DNA from: Occultella kanbiaonis
GTDB lineage: Bacteria > Actinomycetota > Actinomycetes > Actinomycetales > Beutenbergiaceae
Reading direction: 5' to 3'
Length of the DNA: 64,000 nt
Assembly (NCBI RefSeq): GCF_009708215.1
Contig: NZ_CP046175.1
Span: 4,464,001-4,528,000, forward strand
Part shown: piece after piece, positions 53,347-62,186 of the stretch
Layout: each line of letters opens with the position of its first letter
Numbering within the stretch: position 1 is the first letter of the stretch
The notes under the pieces: model-generated
What the model was told of the DNA's origin: nothing
The model's input: the letters and a program-made list of their open reading frames with translations, nothing else
Databases searched by the model: none
Program-made: the position numbers and the translations under genes

Positions 53347-55119
53347 ATGAATTCGGTGTGGGGACGAAGGGCCCTGCGCGCCGTCTGGGACTGCTTCAGT
53401 TGGGCGACCGCCGTTCTACTCGTGGTCGGGGCGCGGTACGACTTCACCCTGCCCGATGACCTCTGGGCCTCGGTCGGTTGGTACGTCGCTGCGGCCTGCG
53501 TGCTCCAAGTCGGCGTCGGCACCGCGCTCATGCTGTATCGGGGCCGCTACAGGACCGCGAGCTTCGACGAGTCGATCGGTATGGCGGTCACCGCCGTCAC
53601 CGTCGGGGCGCTCTTGGCGATCAGCTTCGTGGTGCTGCTCGGCTCATCGTTCCCCCGCGCCGTAGCCGTCTTGACCCCGCCCATCGCACTGCTCTTCATG
53701 GCCGCGGGCCGCTGGATGTATCGGGCGAGCACCAGCTGGCAGAAGAACGCCCGGGTGCGCAACAAGCGGGTGCTCATCTACGGAGCTGGGGATGCGGGGC
53801 ATCAGTTGATCCGGCTGATCGCCACCGACGACGCGACCCAATACCGAGTGGTCGGATTCATCGACGACGACAAGGCCAAGAGGAATCTCAGGTTGCTGGG
53901 CGTGCCGGTGCTCGGCCGCCGCGAGCACCTCCTTGATGTCGCGGCGAAGGCCGGTGCCCGCACGGTGATCTTCGCCGTTACGAACGCGGACGCCGCGACG
54001 ATCCGGGAAGTCTCCGACCTGGTCCTTGGTGGCGGGCTCAAGTTCCTGGTGCTGCCGCCCCTGACCGATCTGATCGGTGGGCGCGTCCGCCTCAGCGATG
54101 TCCGGGAGGTCGAGGTGAGCGACATCCTTGGGCGGCGTCAGATCAAGACCGACATCGACTCGATCGCCGGCTACCTGACCGGGCGTCGGGTGCTGATCAC
54201 GGGTGCTGGTGGTTCGATCGGATCCGAGCTCGCGCGGCAGGTACACCGGTTCGGTCCCTCCGAGCTGACCATGCTCGATCGCGACGAGTCCGCGCTGCAC
54301 GGCGTCCAGCTCTCGATCTACGGGCAGGGCCTGCTCGACACGCCTGACGTGGTGCTCTGCGACATCCGCGATGAGGACGCGCTGCGAAAGGTGTTCGCAG
54401 CCCGGCGCCCGGAGGTCATCCTCCACACCGCCGCGCTCAAACACCTGCCGATGCTCGAGCAGTACCCGGAGGAGGCGTGGAAGACGAATGTCCTGGGAAC
54501 CCTCAACGTGCTCCGGCTCGCGGATGAGTGCAGCGTGCGACAGTTCGTCAACATCTCCACGGACAAAGCGGCCGATCCCAGCAGCGTCCTCGGCCACACG
54601 AAACGGATCGCGGAACAACTGACGGCGTGGCAGGCGGCGCGGGCCGATGGCACGTACCTGTCGGTCCGGTTCGGCAACGTGCTCGGCTCGCGCGGATCCA
54701 TGCTGCACACGTTCAGCGCTCAGATCGCCAAGGGCGGGCCCGTCACGGTCACGCACCCCGAGATCACGCGCTACTTCATGACGATCCCCGAGGCATGTGA
54801 GCTCACGATCCAGGCCGCCGCGATCGGACGCGGCGGTGAGGTCCTCGTCCTGGACATGGGCGAACCGGTCAGCATCCTCGACGTCGCCAAGCGCATGATC
54901 GCGAACTCCGGCAAGCGGATCGACATCGCGTTCACGGGGCTTCGCGACGGCGAGAAGATGCACGAGGTGCTCATCGGGCGGGAGGAGGCCGACGCCCGGC
55001 CGTTCCATCCCCTGATCACGCACGTCCCGGTGCCGCCGGTGGCACCGGAGGACCTGCCTACGGCCCATTCCCCCGGTGCTCCGGAGGCCGTCGAGCATCG
55101 CCGCCCGCTAGTCACCTAG
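53347..55119 (+). CDS. pglF: Polysaccharide UDP-GlcNAc 4,6-dehydratase, PglF/WbpM-like
   Basis: 590 residues. Four N-terminal membrane helices (to about residue 125), a CoA-binding-like Rossmann domain (YGAGDAG near 146), then the catalytic domain with NAD motif GAGGSIGSE (286-294), HTAALKHLP, NISTDKAADPSSVLGHTKR and FGNVLGSRGSM. It makes UDP-4-keto-6-deoxy-GlcNAc at the membrane. The active-site position that is Tyr in most SDRs and Met in characterised PglF/WbpM is Leu here (LGHTK). It is separated from pglE by about 2 kb of other genes. Confidence 0.9.
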   Translation: MNSVWGRRALRAVWDCFSWATAVLLVVGARYDFTLPDDLWASVGWYVAAACVLQVGVGTALMLYRGRYRTASFDESIGMAVTAVTVGALLAISFVVLLGSSFPRAVAVLTPPIALLFMAAGRWMYRASTSWQKNARVRNKRVLIYGAGDAGHQLIRLIATDDATQYRVVGFIDDDKAKRNLRLLGVPVLGRREHLLDVAAKAGARTVIFAVTNADAATIREVSDLVLGGGLKFLVLPPLTDLIGGRVRLSDVREVEVSDILGRRQIKTDIDSIAGYLTGRRVLITGAGGSIGSELARQVHRFGPSELTMLDRDESALHGVQLSIYGQGLLDTPDVVLCDIRDEDALRKVFAARRPEVILHTAALKHLPMLEQYPEEAWKTNVLGTLNVLRLADECSVRQFVNISTDKAADPSSVLGHTKRIAEQLTAWQAARADGTYLSVRFGNVLGSRGSMLHTFSAQIAKGGPVTVTHPEITRYFMTIPEACELTIQAAAIGRGGEVLVLDMGEPVSILDVAKRMIANSGKRIDIAFTGLRDGEKMHEVLIGREEADARPFHPLITHVPVPPVAPEDLPTAHSPGAPEAVEHRRPLVT

Positions 55120-55162
55120 TCACCGCCTCTCGGCACCAGGCGAGCCACGCCGGCAAGACAAA

Positions 55163-55204
55163 GGGCCCGTGTGGACACATCCAAGGACATGTCCACACGA
55201 GCCC
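55163..55204 (-). terminator. Hairpin terminator for the repeat-peptide gene
   Basis: GGGCCCGTGTGGACA (55163-55177) pairs with TGTCCACACGAGCCC (55190-55204), one mismatch, 12-nt loop. On the minus strand it is followed by CCTTTGTCTT, so it terminates the repeat-peptide gene and, from the other side, pglF. Confidence 0.8.
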
Positions 55205-55217
55205 ACGACCCGAAGGG

Positions 55218-55499
55218 TCAGATCAGTTCGTCGCCCCACCCGTTGCGGATGAGCTCATCGCCCCAGCCCGCACGGATGAGCTCATCGCCCCAACCGTTGC
55301 GGATGAGTTCGTCCCCCCAGCCCGCACGGATGAGCTCATCGCCCCAACCGTTGCGGATCAACTCGTCGCCCCAGCCCGTGGCGACGGCGTCGTCGGATTG
55401 CGTGGCAGCGATGGCCGCGGGTCCGACGGCGACGAGTCCGAGTGCGGTCGCAGCTGCGACGACGGCAACTCGGAATCTCAGACGGAAGGTCTTCTTCAT
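55218..55499 (-). CDS. Secreted tandem nonapeptide-repeat protein (possible peptide precursor)
   Basis: 93 residues. A clear signal peptide (KKTFRLRFR, hydrophobic VAVVAAATALGLVAVGPAAIA, cleavage near AIA-AT) is followed by ten residues and then six tandem copies of a nine-residue unit, GWGDELIR with alternating N or A before the G. The unit boundary is Arg, except at the end, so trypsin-like cleavage would give NGWGDELIR and AGWGDELIR. The copies differ at synonymous sites yet keep the same amino acids, so the peptide sequence is under selection. Strong AAAGGAG ribosome binding site. I know no family with this repeat; function unknown. Confidence 0.85.
   Translation of the reverse strand: MKKTFRLRFRVAVVAAATALGLVAVGPAAIAATQSDDAVATGWGDELIRNGWGDELIRAGWGDELIRNGWGDELIRAGWGDELIRNGWGDELI
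55221..55382 (-). repeat. Six 27-bp tandem repeats inside the peptide gene
   Basis: Six units of 27 bp, arranged as alternating N and A versions (54-bp super-repeat). Codons for Asp, Glu, Leu, Gly and Arg vary between units, but the encoded GWGDELI is constant. Confidence 0.95.
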
Positions 55500-55650
55500 A
55501 TTCAGGCTCCTTTAGACGGGGTAAGGCGCGGGGTATCCACAAACGTGGCTTGCACGATCAAATCTACCCCAGCCCTCCCGTCGGAGCGACCCCTCCGTAT
55601 CACACTGGGCGGGTGAATCACCAACCGGCGTGACGCCGGCCGAGGGTGAC

Positions 55651-56493
55651 TCAGGCGATCGGTTCCTCCTCGGGCGACGACTCCGCGTCGGGCCCACTCG
55701 CCGCGGTCGGCCCGACGGCGACCACCTCGATGTCGGTCTCGTCCAGGTGCGGCGAACTCTGCTGCCACTCGTGACCCTGTGGCGGGACATCAGTCTCGGA
55801 GTGGGCGCCGCAGCCGTGGTCGAGGGCTACGACCTTGCCGTCATCGGGCGACCACTCGTTCGCGCAGACCCCGAACACGGTGCCGAGCGACCCGGCGATC
55901 CGCACGATGAAGCCACACTCGGCGCAGTTCGCGCCGGCAGCCTTGGTGCCCGCCGTATCCGGACCCTGGGAGCCCGCGTACCACCGGCTGGCCGCGGCAT
56001 CGATGGCCTTGCGGTTCATGACCCGGTCGCGTCCGAGACCCAGTTCCGCGATCGCGATCCGGTCTTCCTCAGGGTCCCCGGTGGCCAGGTAACCGGGCTC
56101 GAGCCGCTCGTCCTCGGCCACGTACGGAAGCCGGTCGGTCGGCCCGAGGTCGCCGGGTGCCAGTCGGTCGGCCCACGGGAGCCAGGCGGGGGCCAGCAGG
56201 GCGCCGTCGCCCGGCAGCAGTCCGCTCTCGCAGACGGTCGCGGTCCGGGACCGCGAGATCCGGGACACGGTCACGTACCAGCGCCAGCCCTCGTAGCCGG
56301 GCGAAGTGGCCGCGAAGTAATGGGTCGCGAGTCGGTCCGCCTCCAGCACCATGCCGAGGTGGTCGCCGACGTCCTTCGCGCCTCCTTCGAGCAGTGCCTC
56401 GCGGGCCTGGTCGACGGCGGCTGCGAGGACGGCGTCCTTGGCAGGCCGGCGTGCGCTGGTGGTCGTTGAGGGCACGGTGAAGGTCTCCGTCAT
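55651..56493 (-). CDS. DUF3027 domain protein
   Basis: 280 residues, actinobacterial DUF3027. Typical parts are DHLGMVLEADRLATHYFAATSPGYEGWRWYVTVSR, LLAPAWLPWADRLAPGDLGPTD and a Cys-containing GANCAECGFIVRIAGSLGTVFGVCANEWSPDDGKVVALDHGCGAHSETD that may bind a metal. Function unknown; usually found beside a cold-shock gene, as here (5 bp apart). The C-terminus is acidic. Confidence 0.88.
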   Translation of the reverse strand: MTETFTVPSTTTSARRPAKDAVLAAAVDQAREALLEGGAKDVGDHLGMVLEADRLATHYFAATSPGYEGWRWYVTVSRISRSRTATVCESGLLPGDGALLAPAWLPWADRLAPGDLGPTDRLPYVAEDERLEPGYLATGDPEEDRIAIAELGLGRDRVMNRKAIDAAASRWYAGSQGPDTAGTKAAGANCAECGFIVRIAGSLGTVFGVCANEWSPDDGKVVALDHGCGAHSETDVPPQGHEWQQSSPHLDETDIEVVAVGPTAASGPDAESSPEEEPIA

Positions 56494-56498
56494 GGGTC

Positions 56499-56882
56499 TC
56501 AGGCGTCGAACTCGTCGGCCACGACGCGCAGCATCTGGGCCACCTTGGTGGCCTCGGCCTTGTCCGGGTAGCGGCCCGCGCGGAGCTTGTTGCCGGCGCG
56601 GTCGAGCAGTTTGATCAGGTCCTCGACGATCGGGCCCATGTCCTCGGCCGGGCGACGGTGCGCCCGCGCCACGGACGGGCCGGCGTCGAGCACCCGCACC
56701 GAGAGCGCCTGGAGACCGCGGCGGCCGTCGGCCACACCGAACTCCAGGCGGGTGCCGGGCTTCGGCGCCGGGGTGTCAGGGGGCATCGCGGAGGCGTGCA
56801 GGAAGACCTCACCGCCGTCGTCGGAGGCGATGAAGCCGAAGCCGCGGTCGGCGTCGAAGAACTTGACCTTGCCGGTGGGCAC
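56499..56882 (-). CDS. Cold-shock domain protein with C-terminal extension
   Basis: 127 residues. An N-terminal cold-shock domain (GKVKFFDADRGFGFIASDDGGEVFLHASAM) with RNP-type aromatics binds single-stranded RNA or DNA. The 60-residue C-terminal part (EDMGPIVEDLIKLLDRAGNKLRAGRYPDKAEATKVAQML) is helical and typical of the long actinobacterial CspB. It starts at a GTG (56882) behind AGGGA; the longer frame to 56942 is less like the family. Confidence 0.9.
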   Translation of the reverse strand: MPTGKVKFFDADRGFGFIASDDGGEVFLHASAMPPDTPAPKPGTRLEFGVADGRRGLQALSVRVLDAGPSVARAHRRPAEDMGPIVEDLIKLLDRAGNKLRAGRYPDKAEATKVAQMLRVVADEFDA

Positions 56883-57161
56883 GAGGATCCCTGACTCTCT
56901 CTGGTTCGTGATGCGGGCGCGCCGAAGCGCGCTCGCAGACATGGTGCGACGCCCAGTTTACCCGGATGCCCCGACGACGCCGAGCCAATACGGTGTTGAC
57001 ACCGTCGCCCTGCTCGGCGTCGTTCTGTCGAACCCGGCGCGCCCAGGAATACGTCCTCCAGGGGAGCGGTAGCCTGAAAATGTGGGCTCCGCTCCGCATC
57101 CACCACCAGATGAGGGACAACGAACTTCCGGGACTCTAGAGGGTAAGGAGCACAACTTCCG

Positions 57162-58406
57162 ATGCACGCGACTGCCGATGCACGCGACGCCGAGACCCCC
57201 GCCCCCGAGCGAGACGCCTCACGGTCGCTCCGGCCAGGGTCGAGCGATGTGAGCGCCCGCATCCACCTGTCGTCACCCGACATCGGCGCGGAGGAGGAGG
57301 AAGCGGTCCTCAGCGCACTCCGGTCAGGCTGGATCGCGCCGGTCGGGCCACATGTCGACAAGTTCGAGAGCGACCTCGCCGCGCTCACCGAGAGAAGGCA
57401 CGCCGTCGCGCTGTCCTCCGGGACCGCCGCGCTCCACTTGGGACTACTCACCCTCGACGTCGAGGAAGGGGACTCGGTCATCACTTCGACATTGACGTTC
57501 GCCGCAACGGCAAACGCGATTGTGTACACGCGTGCCCGGCCAGTGTTCGTGGACGCCGACAGTACGGGGAATATGAATCCTGCGCTGCTCCGACTTGCGG
57601 TCGAGGACCAGGAGTATCGTGGCCGACGGGTGGCCGCAATCCTGCCTGTTGACCTATTTGGCAAGATGGCCGACCACGAATCGATCGGCAACATCGCGAA
57701 CGAGTTCGCGATTCCCGTGCTTACCGACGCAGCGGAATCCTTGGGTGCATCGAGAGATGGCCAACCTGCAGGTTCGACCGGTACTGCCGCCGCGGTGTCA
57801 TTCAATGGCAACAAGATAATCACGACGTCTGGTGGCGGAGCGTTGCTCACCGATGATCTCGGAATTGCACAGCGTGCTCGCTATCTCGCAACTCAGGCGC
57901 GGCAGCCCACTCGACACTACGAACACGTCGACATCGGATACAACTACCGCCTCTCGAACCTGCTCGCCGCACTGGGAAGTAGCCAACTGCTACGACTGCC
58001 AGAGATGATAGATCGGCGTCGAGCGCACCGCCTGATGTATCGCAAGATGTTCAGCGAAGTCCCCGGAGTGAGCGTCTTCGGTGGACTCGACGGTTCAGAG
58101 GGCAGTGGATCCACTCGCGACAACTTTTGGCTCACATCAATCATCGTGGACGCCGAAGTCGCGGGCTGGAGCGCCGACCAGCTCATCACGCACTTGGAGC
58201 GCGCCAACATCGAGGCTCGCCCGATCTGGAAGCCGATGCACCTCCAACCCATATTCGCAAGCAGCGACTGCTACGTCGACGGCACCAGCGATTCATTCTT
58301 CGAATGCGGACTCTCCCTACCCAGCGGCTCGTCGCTCGGACCGGCCGACACTCAACGGATCCGGGCAGCGATCATGGAATTTCTGGAAGGCGGCCCGGGA
58401 AAATGA
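57162..58406 (+). CDS. pglE: DegT/DnrJ/EryC1/StrS aminotransferase, PglE-like
   Basis: 414 residues, PLP enzyme that aminates a UDP-4-keto-6-deoxy sugar. It has ALSSGTAALHLGL, DAAESLGAS and PLP Lys in SFNGNKIITTSGGG; GYNYRLSNLLAALG is present. A 35-residue charged lead precedes the family start. AAGGAG lies before the ATG. With pglF, pglC and pglD it gives the UDP-di-N-acetylbacillosamine route. From here the DNA is more AT-rich, with rarer codons. Confidence 0.92.
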   Translation: MHATADARDAETPAPERDASRSLRPGSSDVSARIHLSSPDIGAEEEEAVLSALRSGWIAPVGPHVDKFESDLAALTERRHAVALSSGTAALHLGLLTLDVEEGDSVITSTLTFAATANAIVYTRARPVFVDADSTGNMNPALLRLAVEDQEYRGRRVAAILPVDLFGKMADHESIGNIANEFAIPVLTDAAESLGASRDGQPAGSTGTAAAVSFNGNKIITTSGGGALLTDDLGIAQRARYLATQARQPTRHYEHVDIGYNYRLSNLLAALGSSQLLRLPEMIDRRRAHRLMYRKMFSEVPGVSVFGGLDGSEGSGSTRDNFWLTSIIVDAEVAGWSADQLITHLERANIEARPIWKPMHLQPIFASSDCYVDGTSDSFFECGLSLPSGSSLGPADTQRIRAAIMEFLEGGPGK

Positions 58407-59020
58407 GAACCGGGCTCTACGCACCAATAAAGCGCTTCGGGGATATTATCCTGTCCGCACTGGCTCTGGTCCTGACCGCACCAATACAACTCGTCGTCGC
58501 TTGCCTCCTCGTGACAACCCAAGGACGCCCAGTACTCTTCAGGCAGCTACGACCGGGGCTCGCCGAACAGGAATTCACGATCGTCAAGTTCCGAACCATG
58601 CGCGACCCGGTGTATGAGAAGGAACCTGACGCGCTCAGGATCACACGAACCGGCCGATTCCTGCGCGAAACCAGCCTTGACGAGTTGCCAACTTTCTACA
58701 ACGTCCTCGCCGGACATATGAGTATCGTTGGGCCGCGCCCGCTTCTGCCTGAGTATCTACCGCTATACACTGAGGATCAGCGACGTCGGCACGAGGTTCG
58801 GCCAGGAATCACCGGAATTGCCCAACTGGCCGGCCGTAACTCCGTGCCATGGGCGAGACGGCTGGAACTTGACGTGGAGTACGTCGAGCGGATGTCGGTA
58901 CTCCTCGACGCGTCCATAGCGGTGCGGACCCTGCACCTCGTCATTCGTCGACGAGGCGTCGCCGAACCTGGGCATGCTACCTCGAGCCGTTTCGACGAAG
59001 GGCCACGCACCCATGCCTGA
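58403..59020 (+). CDS. pglC: Sugar transferase (phosphoglycosyl transferase), PglC-like
   Basis: 205 residues, small monotopic phosphoglycosyl transferase. One reentrant hydrophobic helix (FGDIILSALALVLTAPIQLVVACL) is followed by the catalytic Asp-Glu pair (TSLDELPTFYNVLAGHMSIVGPRPLLPEYLPLY) and RPGITGIAQLAGRN. It moves a sugar-1-phosphate onto undecaprenyl phosphate, the first membrane step. The ATG overlaps the pglE stop by 4 nt. Size and context fit PglC with UDP-diNAcBac. Confidence 0.93.
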   Translation: MRTGLYAPIKRFGDIILSALALVLTAPIQLVVACLLVTTQGRPVLFRQLRPGLAEQEFTIVKFRTMRDPVYEKEPDALRITRTGRFLRETSLDELPTFYNVLAGHMSIVGPRPLLPEYLPLYTEDQRRRHEVRPGITGIAQLAGRNSVPWARRLELDVEYVERMSVLLDASIAVRTLHLVIRRRGVAEPGHATSSRFDEGPRTHA

Positions 59021-59657
59021 CGGAACCGTCGTCTTCGGGGCCTCTGGATTCGGCCGGGAAGCTATCGACGTGATCCTCGACATCCGGACCGCTGACCCTA
59101 TGGCATTGCCACCGCTCCTCGGTGTGATGGACGATCGACCGACCCAAGAGGGTCTCGAGAAGCTCGCCGTCCTCGGTGTGCGATACCTCGGCCCCATCGC
59201 CCGATGGTCGGAGTACCAGGGCACTGCGAACTATGTCGTCGGCATCGGTGACCCTCGGACTCGGTATGACGTGGTTTCACGGACAGATCCGTCTTCCGAG
59301 AGCGCGGCGACAATCGTGCATCCATCGGCAACCGTCGGCCATGCGACGCGCTTGGGCCGCGGGGTCATCGTGTGCGCCGGTGTGCAGATCTCGAACAACG
59401 TGACGCTCGGCGACCACGTCCACATGAACCCGAATTCCACGGTGGGCCACGATGCCCGCGTCCTCGATTTTGTCTCCATCAATCCCGGAGCAGTCATCTC
59501 CGGCGACTGTCTCATAAGCGATCGAGTGCTTATCGGGGCCAACGCCACCGTGCTTCAGGGCCTCGCGGTCGGCGCGGAGGCGATCGTGGGCGCCGCAGCG
59601 TGCGTCGTACGTGACGTCGCGGCAGGACGCACGGTCAAGGGCGTACCCGCCGCATGA
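59013..59657 (+). CDS. pglD: Acetyltransferase, PglD-like (left-handed beta helix)
   Basis: 214 residues. Nucleotide-sugar-binding N-terminus VVFGASGFGREAIDVI, then hexapeptide repeats (IVHPSATVGHATRLGRGVIVCAGVQISNNV...) with catalytic-type His in VGHDARV. It acetylates the amino group of the UDP-sugar made by PglE. The ATG at 59013 is 8 nt inside the end of pglC and has GAAGGG upstream. Confidence 0.92.
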   Translation: MPDGTVVFGASGFGREAIDVILDIRTADPMALPPLLGVMDDRPTQEGLEKLAVLGVRYLGPIARWSEYQGTANYVVGIGDPRTRYDVVSRTDPSSESAATIVHPSATVGHATRLGRGVIVCAGVQISNNVTLGDHVHMNPNSTVGHDARVLDFVSINPGAVISGDCLISDRVLIGANATVLQGLAVGAEAIVGAAACVVRDVAAGRTVKGVPAA

Positions 59658-60931
59658 AACGTCCGAGTTCTCTCCGCCGCTCCACCGCCTCGCCCGCCAG
59701 TGCGCGAGACTCTGCCGAAGGTTCAACCGCATCCTTGAGCACCGCACACGCCATCGGGTTGGTCACGATCTCCCGCTTCGGGACACTCGGCGTCTCCCTT
59801 ATCGGCGGCGTCCTCTTGGCTCGGTCCCTCGATGTGCCGGCTCGTGGCGTCCTGTCTGTTTCGATCACGCTGGTCTCCCTCCTGGCATCGGTGGGAGCTG
59901 CCGGCCTCGAGACGGCCGCCCTACGGTCTGCCGGCGGTAGTGACGGCGCCACCGTGCTCTACACATCGATCAGGCGCACGGCGGTCGTCGCAGGCGTATG
60001 CGTGCCTGTCGCGCTCGTGCTGCTTGCGTTCCAAGTGCCCTTCGCCGGCCTCCAACCACTGGAGGTCGCAATAGCGGTTGCCACCATTCCTCTCGTCGTC
60101 CTGAGCCAACTCCTCAGCAACTGCCTCCTTGGCATGAGGCGCTACCACATCTGGACCATCTCCACCGTCGGAACGGTCACAGCCTATGTAGTTGGCATCG
60201 CGGGCCTGACGATCGCCGGCGTCACTTCGCTGGGCCCCTACCTCACGGCTTTCACCCTCGGCTACGTGTTCAGTGCGATCGTGCTCTTGGGCTCCCTGCG
60301 GGGCAGGGCGCATCGACAATCCCGCGACGCTGCTGCCAGGCTCGCCACCAGCGCCAGGCGCATGACCGCAATCACGCTCTTGCAGATGCTTTTCCTTCGC
60401 ATCCACGCGCCACTCGTTCAAGCTCTTGGATCCAGCGGGGCTGCTGGACTCCTCGCGGTTGCGACTCCACTAGTCGATGCCCTCCTCTTCCTTCCGGTCG
60501 CTGCCGGACTCGTACTTCTCCCTCGCTATTCTGCGCAGAACAGCGCCCCCGCAAGGCCCCTACGGGACGCGCTCCGAGTCTCTCTCATCACGGCATTCGG
60601 AGCCCTCGCACTTGGTCTAATCGCACCTATCGTCGTGCCGTTCCTCTACGGGGCGGACTATGCAGAAGCCTCGACACTCGTCCAACTGATGCTTCCTGGA
60701 GCCATTGCATTCGCGTTCGCACGAGTGCTCCAGAGCCACCTATTGGCCGTCGAGAGCTACGGCACGCTCGTACTCGGCAGCCTGCTCGCCGTCATATTGT
60801 CAGTGGTCGCGCAACTCATCCTGTCGCCACACCTCGGTGCCCCGGGTGCTGCGATCGCCATCGCTGTCGGTTACATCACGATGACCGTCACGTTCTGTGT
60901 CGGATACGCACGGAGACCCCAGCATGCTTGA
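59654..60931 (+). CDS. wzx: Polysaccharide flippase (Wzx/MATE-like)
   Basis: 425 residues, about 12 membrane helices after a charged 30-residue lead. The pattern IGLVTISRFGTLGVSLIGGVLLARSLDVPARGVLSVS is typical of the polysaccharide transporter family that moves lipid-linked repeat units across the membrane. The ATG overlaps the pglD stop by 4 nt. The exact cargo is inferred from the cluster. Confidence 0.87.
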   Translation: MKRPSSLRRSTASPASARDSAEGSTASLSTAHAIGLVTISRFGTLGVSLIGGVLLARSLDVPARGVLSVSITLVSLLASVGAAGLETAALRSAGGSDGATVLYTSIRRTAVVAGVCVPVALVLLAFQVPFAGLQPLEVAIAVATIPLVVLSQLLSNCLLGMRRYHIWTISTVGTVTAYVVGIAGLTIAGVTSLGPYLTAFTLGYVFSAIVLLGSLRGRAHRQSRDAAARLATSARRMTAITLLQMLFLRIHAPLVQALGSSGAAGLLAVATPLVDALLFLPVAAGLVLLPRYSAQNSAPARPLRDALRVSLITAFGALALGLIAPIVVPFLYGADYAEASTLVQLMLPGAIAFAFARVLQSHLLAVESYGTLVLGSLLAVILSVVAQLILSPHLGAPGAAIAIAVGYITMTVTFCVGYARRPQHA

Positions 60932-62186
60932 TTCGGACGCACGTCGACGGGGTGGCAGCCACAACCGGACTAGGGCGACTTGGCGTAAGAATCAGCCCGA
61001 GAGCCCGAGCTCCGAGTCACCACCATCCCAGGTGTGGGCCATCGCCGTGCTGGCAGCGACCGTATTCACGACACCGTTCGCGGGCGCGTTCAGCGCTCTT
61101 ACCTACATCGGCCTCCCGATGCTCGGTGTTGGGGTCCTTCTCGACGCCCTACGTCGGAGGAACACGACGGGACATCCGCCGAGTCCGGGTCCAGTGTTGT
61201 TGTCAACGTGGCTCGCCTTCACCACGCTCGTGACAGCTCTTTTCTCGGACCAAGCCGAGCTTGCCCCGCTGGCTCTGGTGGGTCTGGTTGCACTTACGGG
61301 CTGCCTAGCAGCCAGTTACTACCGGTCGGCGGGCGACCTCCGTCTCGTCGAGTCGACAATACTTGTGACGTCGTCAGTCACGGCGATTGCCTTCATTTCT
61401 TTTGCAGGCCCGCGAGTCTTTGGCGGGGAAACCAACTCCTGGACCCTCATCTATGAGAACTCCACCTGGATCAACTCCAATACACTCGGCCTGGTATTCG
61501 CCATCGCAATTGGAGCGGGCGTCGGACGCTGCCTGCGAGCCGATCGACGCCGCCTCCTACCAGTTCTCGCCATCGCACTCTGCACGGCTGCCCTCGCGTT
61601 GACATTCTCGCGGAGCGCATATCTCGCCGGGGGCGCAATCCTGCTGCTCGTACTCGTCGGTAAGCGCAAATCCTTCCTCCTGCTCCTGCCCGTTCTCCTG
61701 GTTGGTTACGCCAACCTTCCAATGGCGGTCCAAGATCGTGTCACCTACACCACTTCGGGCGCCGGCGGGCTGGATCCTTCGTCCTCGGTCAGGCTTGAGT
61801 TATGGGAGGCTGCGCTCGCTATAGCTCGTGACAACCCAGTGCTTGGCGTTGGCTTCCACTCGATTCGCCCCGCGCTCACCGACTATGGCGCACCCGAGGG
61901 GCTCGCATTTCCCCACAACACCTATTTGACCCTTCTGCTGGGAACCGGTGCGATCACGTTCGCCATCGTGATGGTCTGGGTAGGTCGATATTTTGCTCGT
62001 CTTGTGCGGCAGTCCCATCGAGATCCCACGGGTCCAGTTTGGACCCGCCTACTTCCATTGACAGCCGCACTGGTTTGCTCATTCTTCGGCGAGCCGCTTC
62101 TTAGCCCGATCCCGACGGTCATGCTCGTCGCACTGTTGACAGCTCCATTTGCGAGAACCGCTTCCGGGAGGCCCAGTGACGTATAG
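60924..62186 (+). CDS. O-antigen ligase/polymerase family protein (Wzy/WaaL)
   Basis: 420 residues, about 10-12 membrane helices with a large outer loop (SVRLELWEAALAIARDNPVLGVGFHSIRPALTDYG) that contains the catalytic-type His region, and the end ...AFPHNTYLTLLLGTGAI. This is the Wzy_C/O-antigen ligase superfamily, either polymerase or ligase. The ATG at 60924 is 8 nt inside the flippase gene. Confidence 0.88.
   Translation: MLDSDARRRGGSHNRTRATWRKNQPESPSSESPPSQVWAIAVLAATVFTTPFAGAFSALTYIGLPMLGVGVLLDALRRRNTTGHPPSPGPVLLSTWLAFTTLVTALFSDQAELAPLALVGLVALTGCLAASYYRSAGDLRLVESTILVTSSVTAIAFISFAGPRVFGGETNSWTLIYENSTWINSNTLGLVFAIAIGAGVGRCLRADRRRLLPVLAIALCTAALALTFSRSAYLAGGAILLLVLVGKRKSFLLLLPVLLVGYANLPMAVQDRVTYTTSGAGGLDPSSSVRLELWEAALAIARDNPVLGVGFHSIRPALTDYGAPEGLAFPHNTYLTLLLGTGAITFAIVMVWVGRYFARLVRQSHRDPTGPVWTRLLPLTAALVCSFFGEPLLSPIPTVMLVALLTAPFARTASGRPSDV

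Noticed and set aside
55221-55382. Possible CRISPR-like array from regular 27-bp repeats
   Set aside because: Units are contiguous with no spacers and stay in frame within an ORF with a signal peptide; no cas genes.
55171-55515. Plus-strand repeat protein (SSSPQPxRM repeats)
   Set aside because: It is the antisense reading of the GWGDELIR repeats. Synonymous changes in the minus frame are non-synonymous here, so the minus frame is the selected one.
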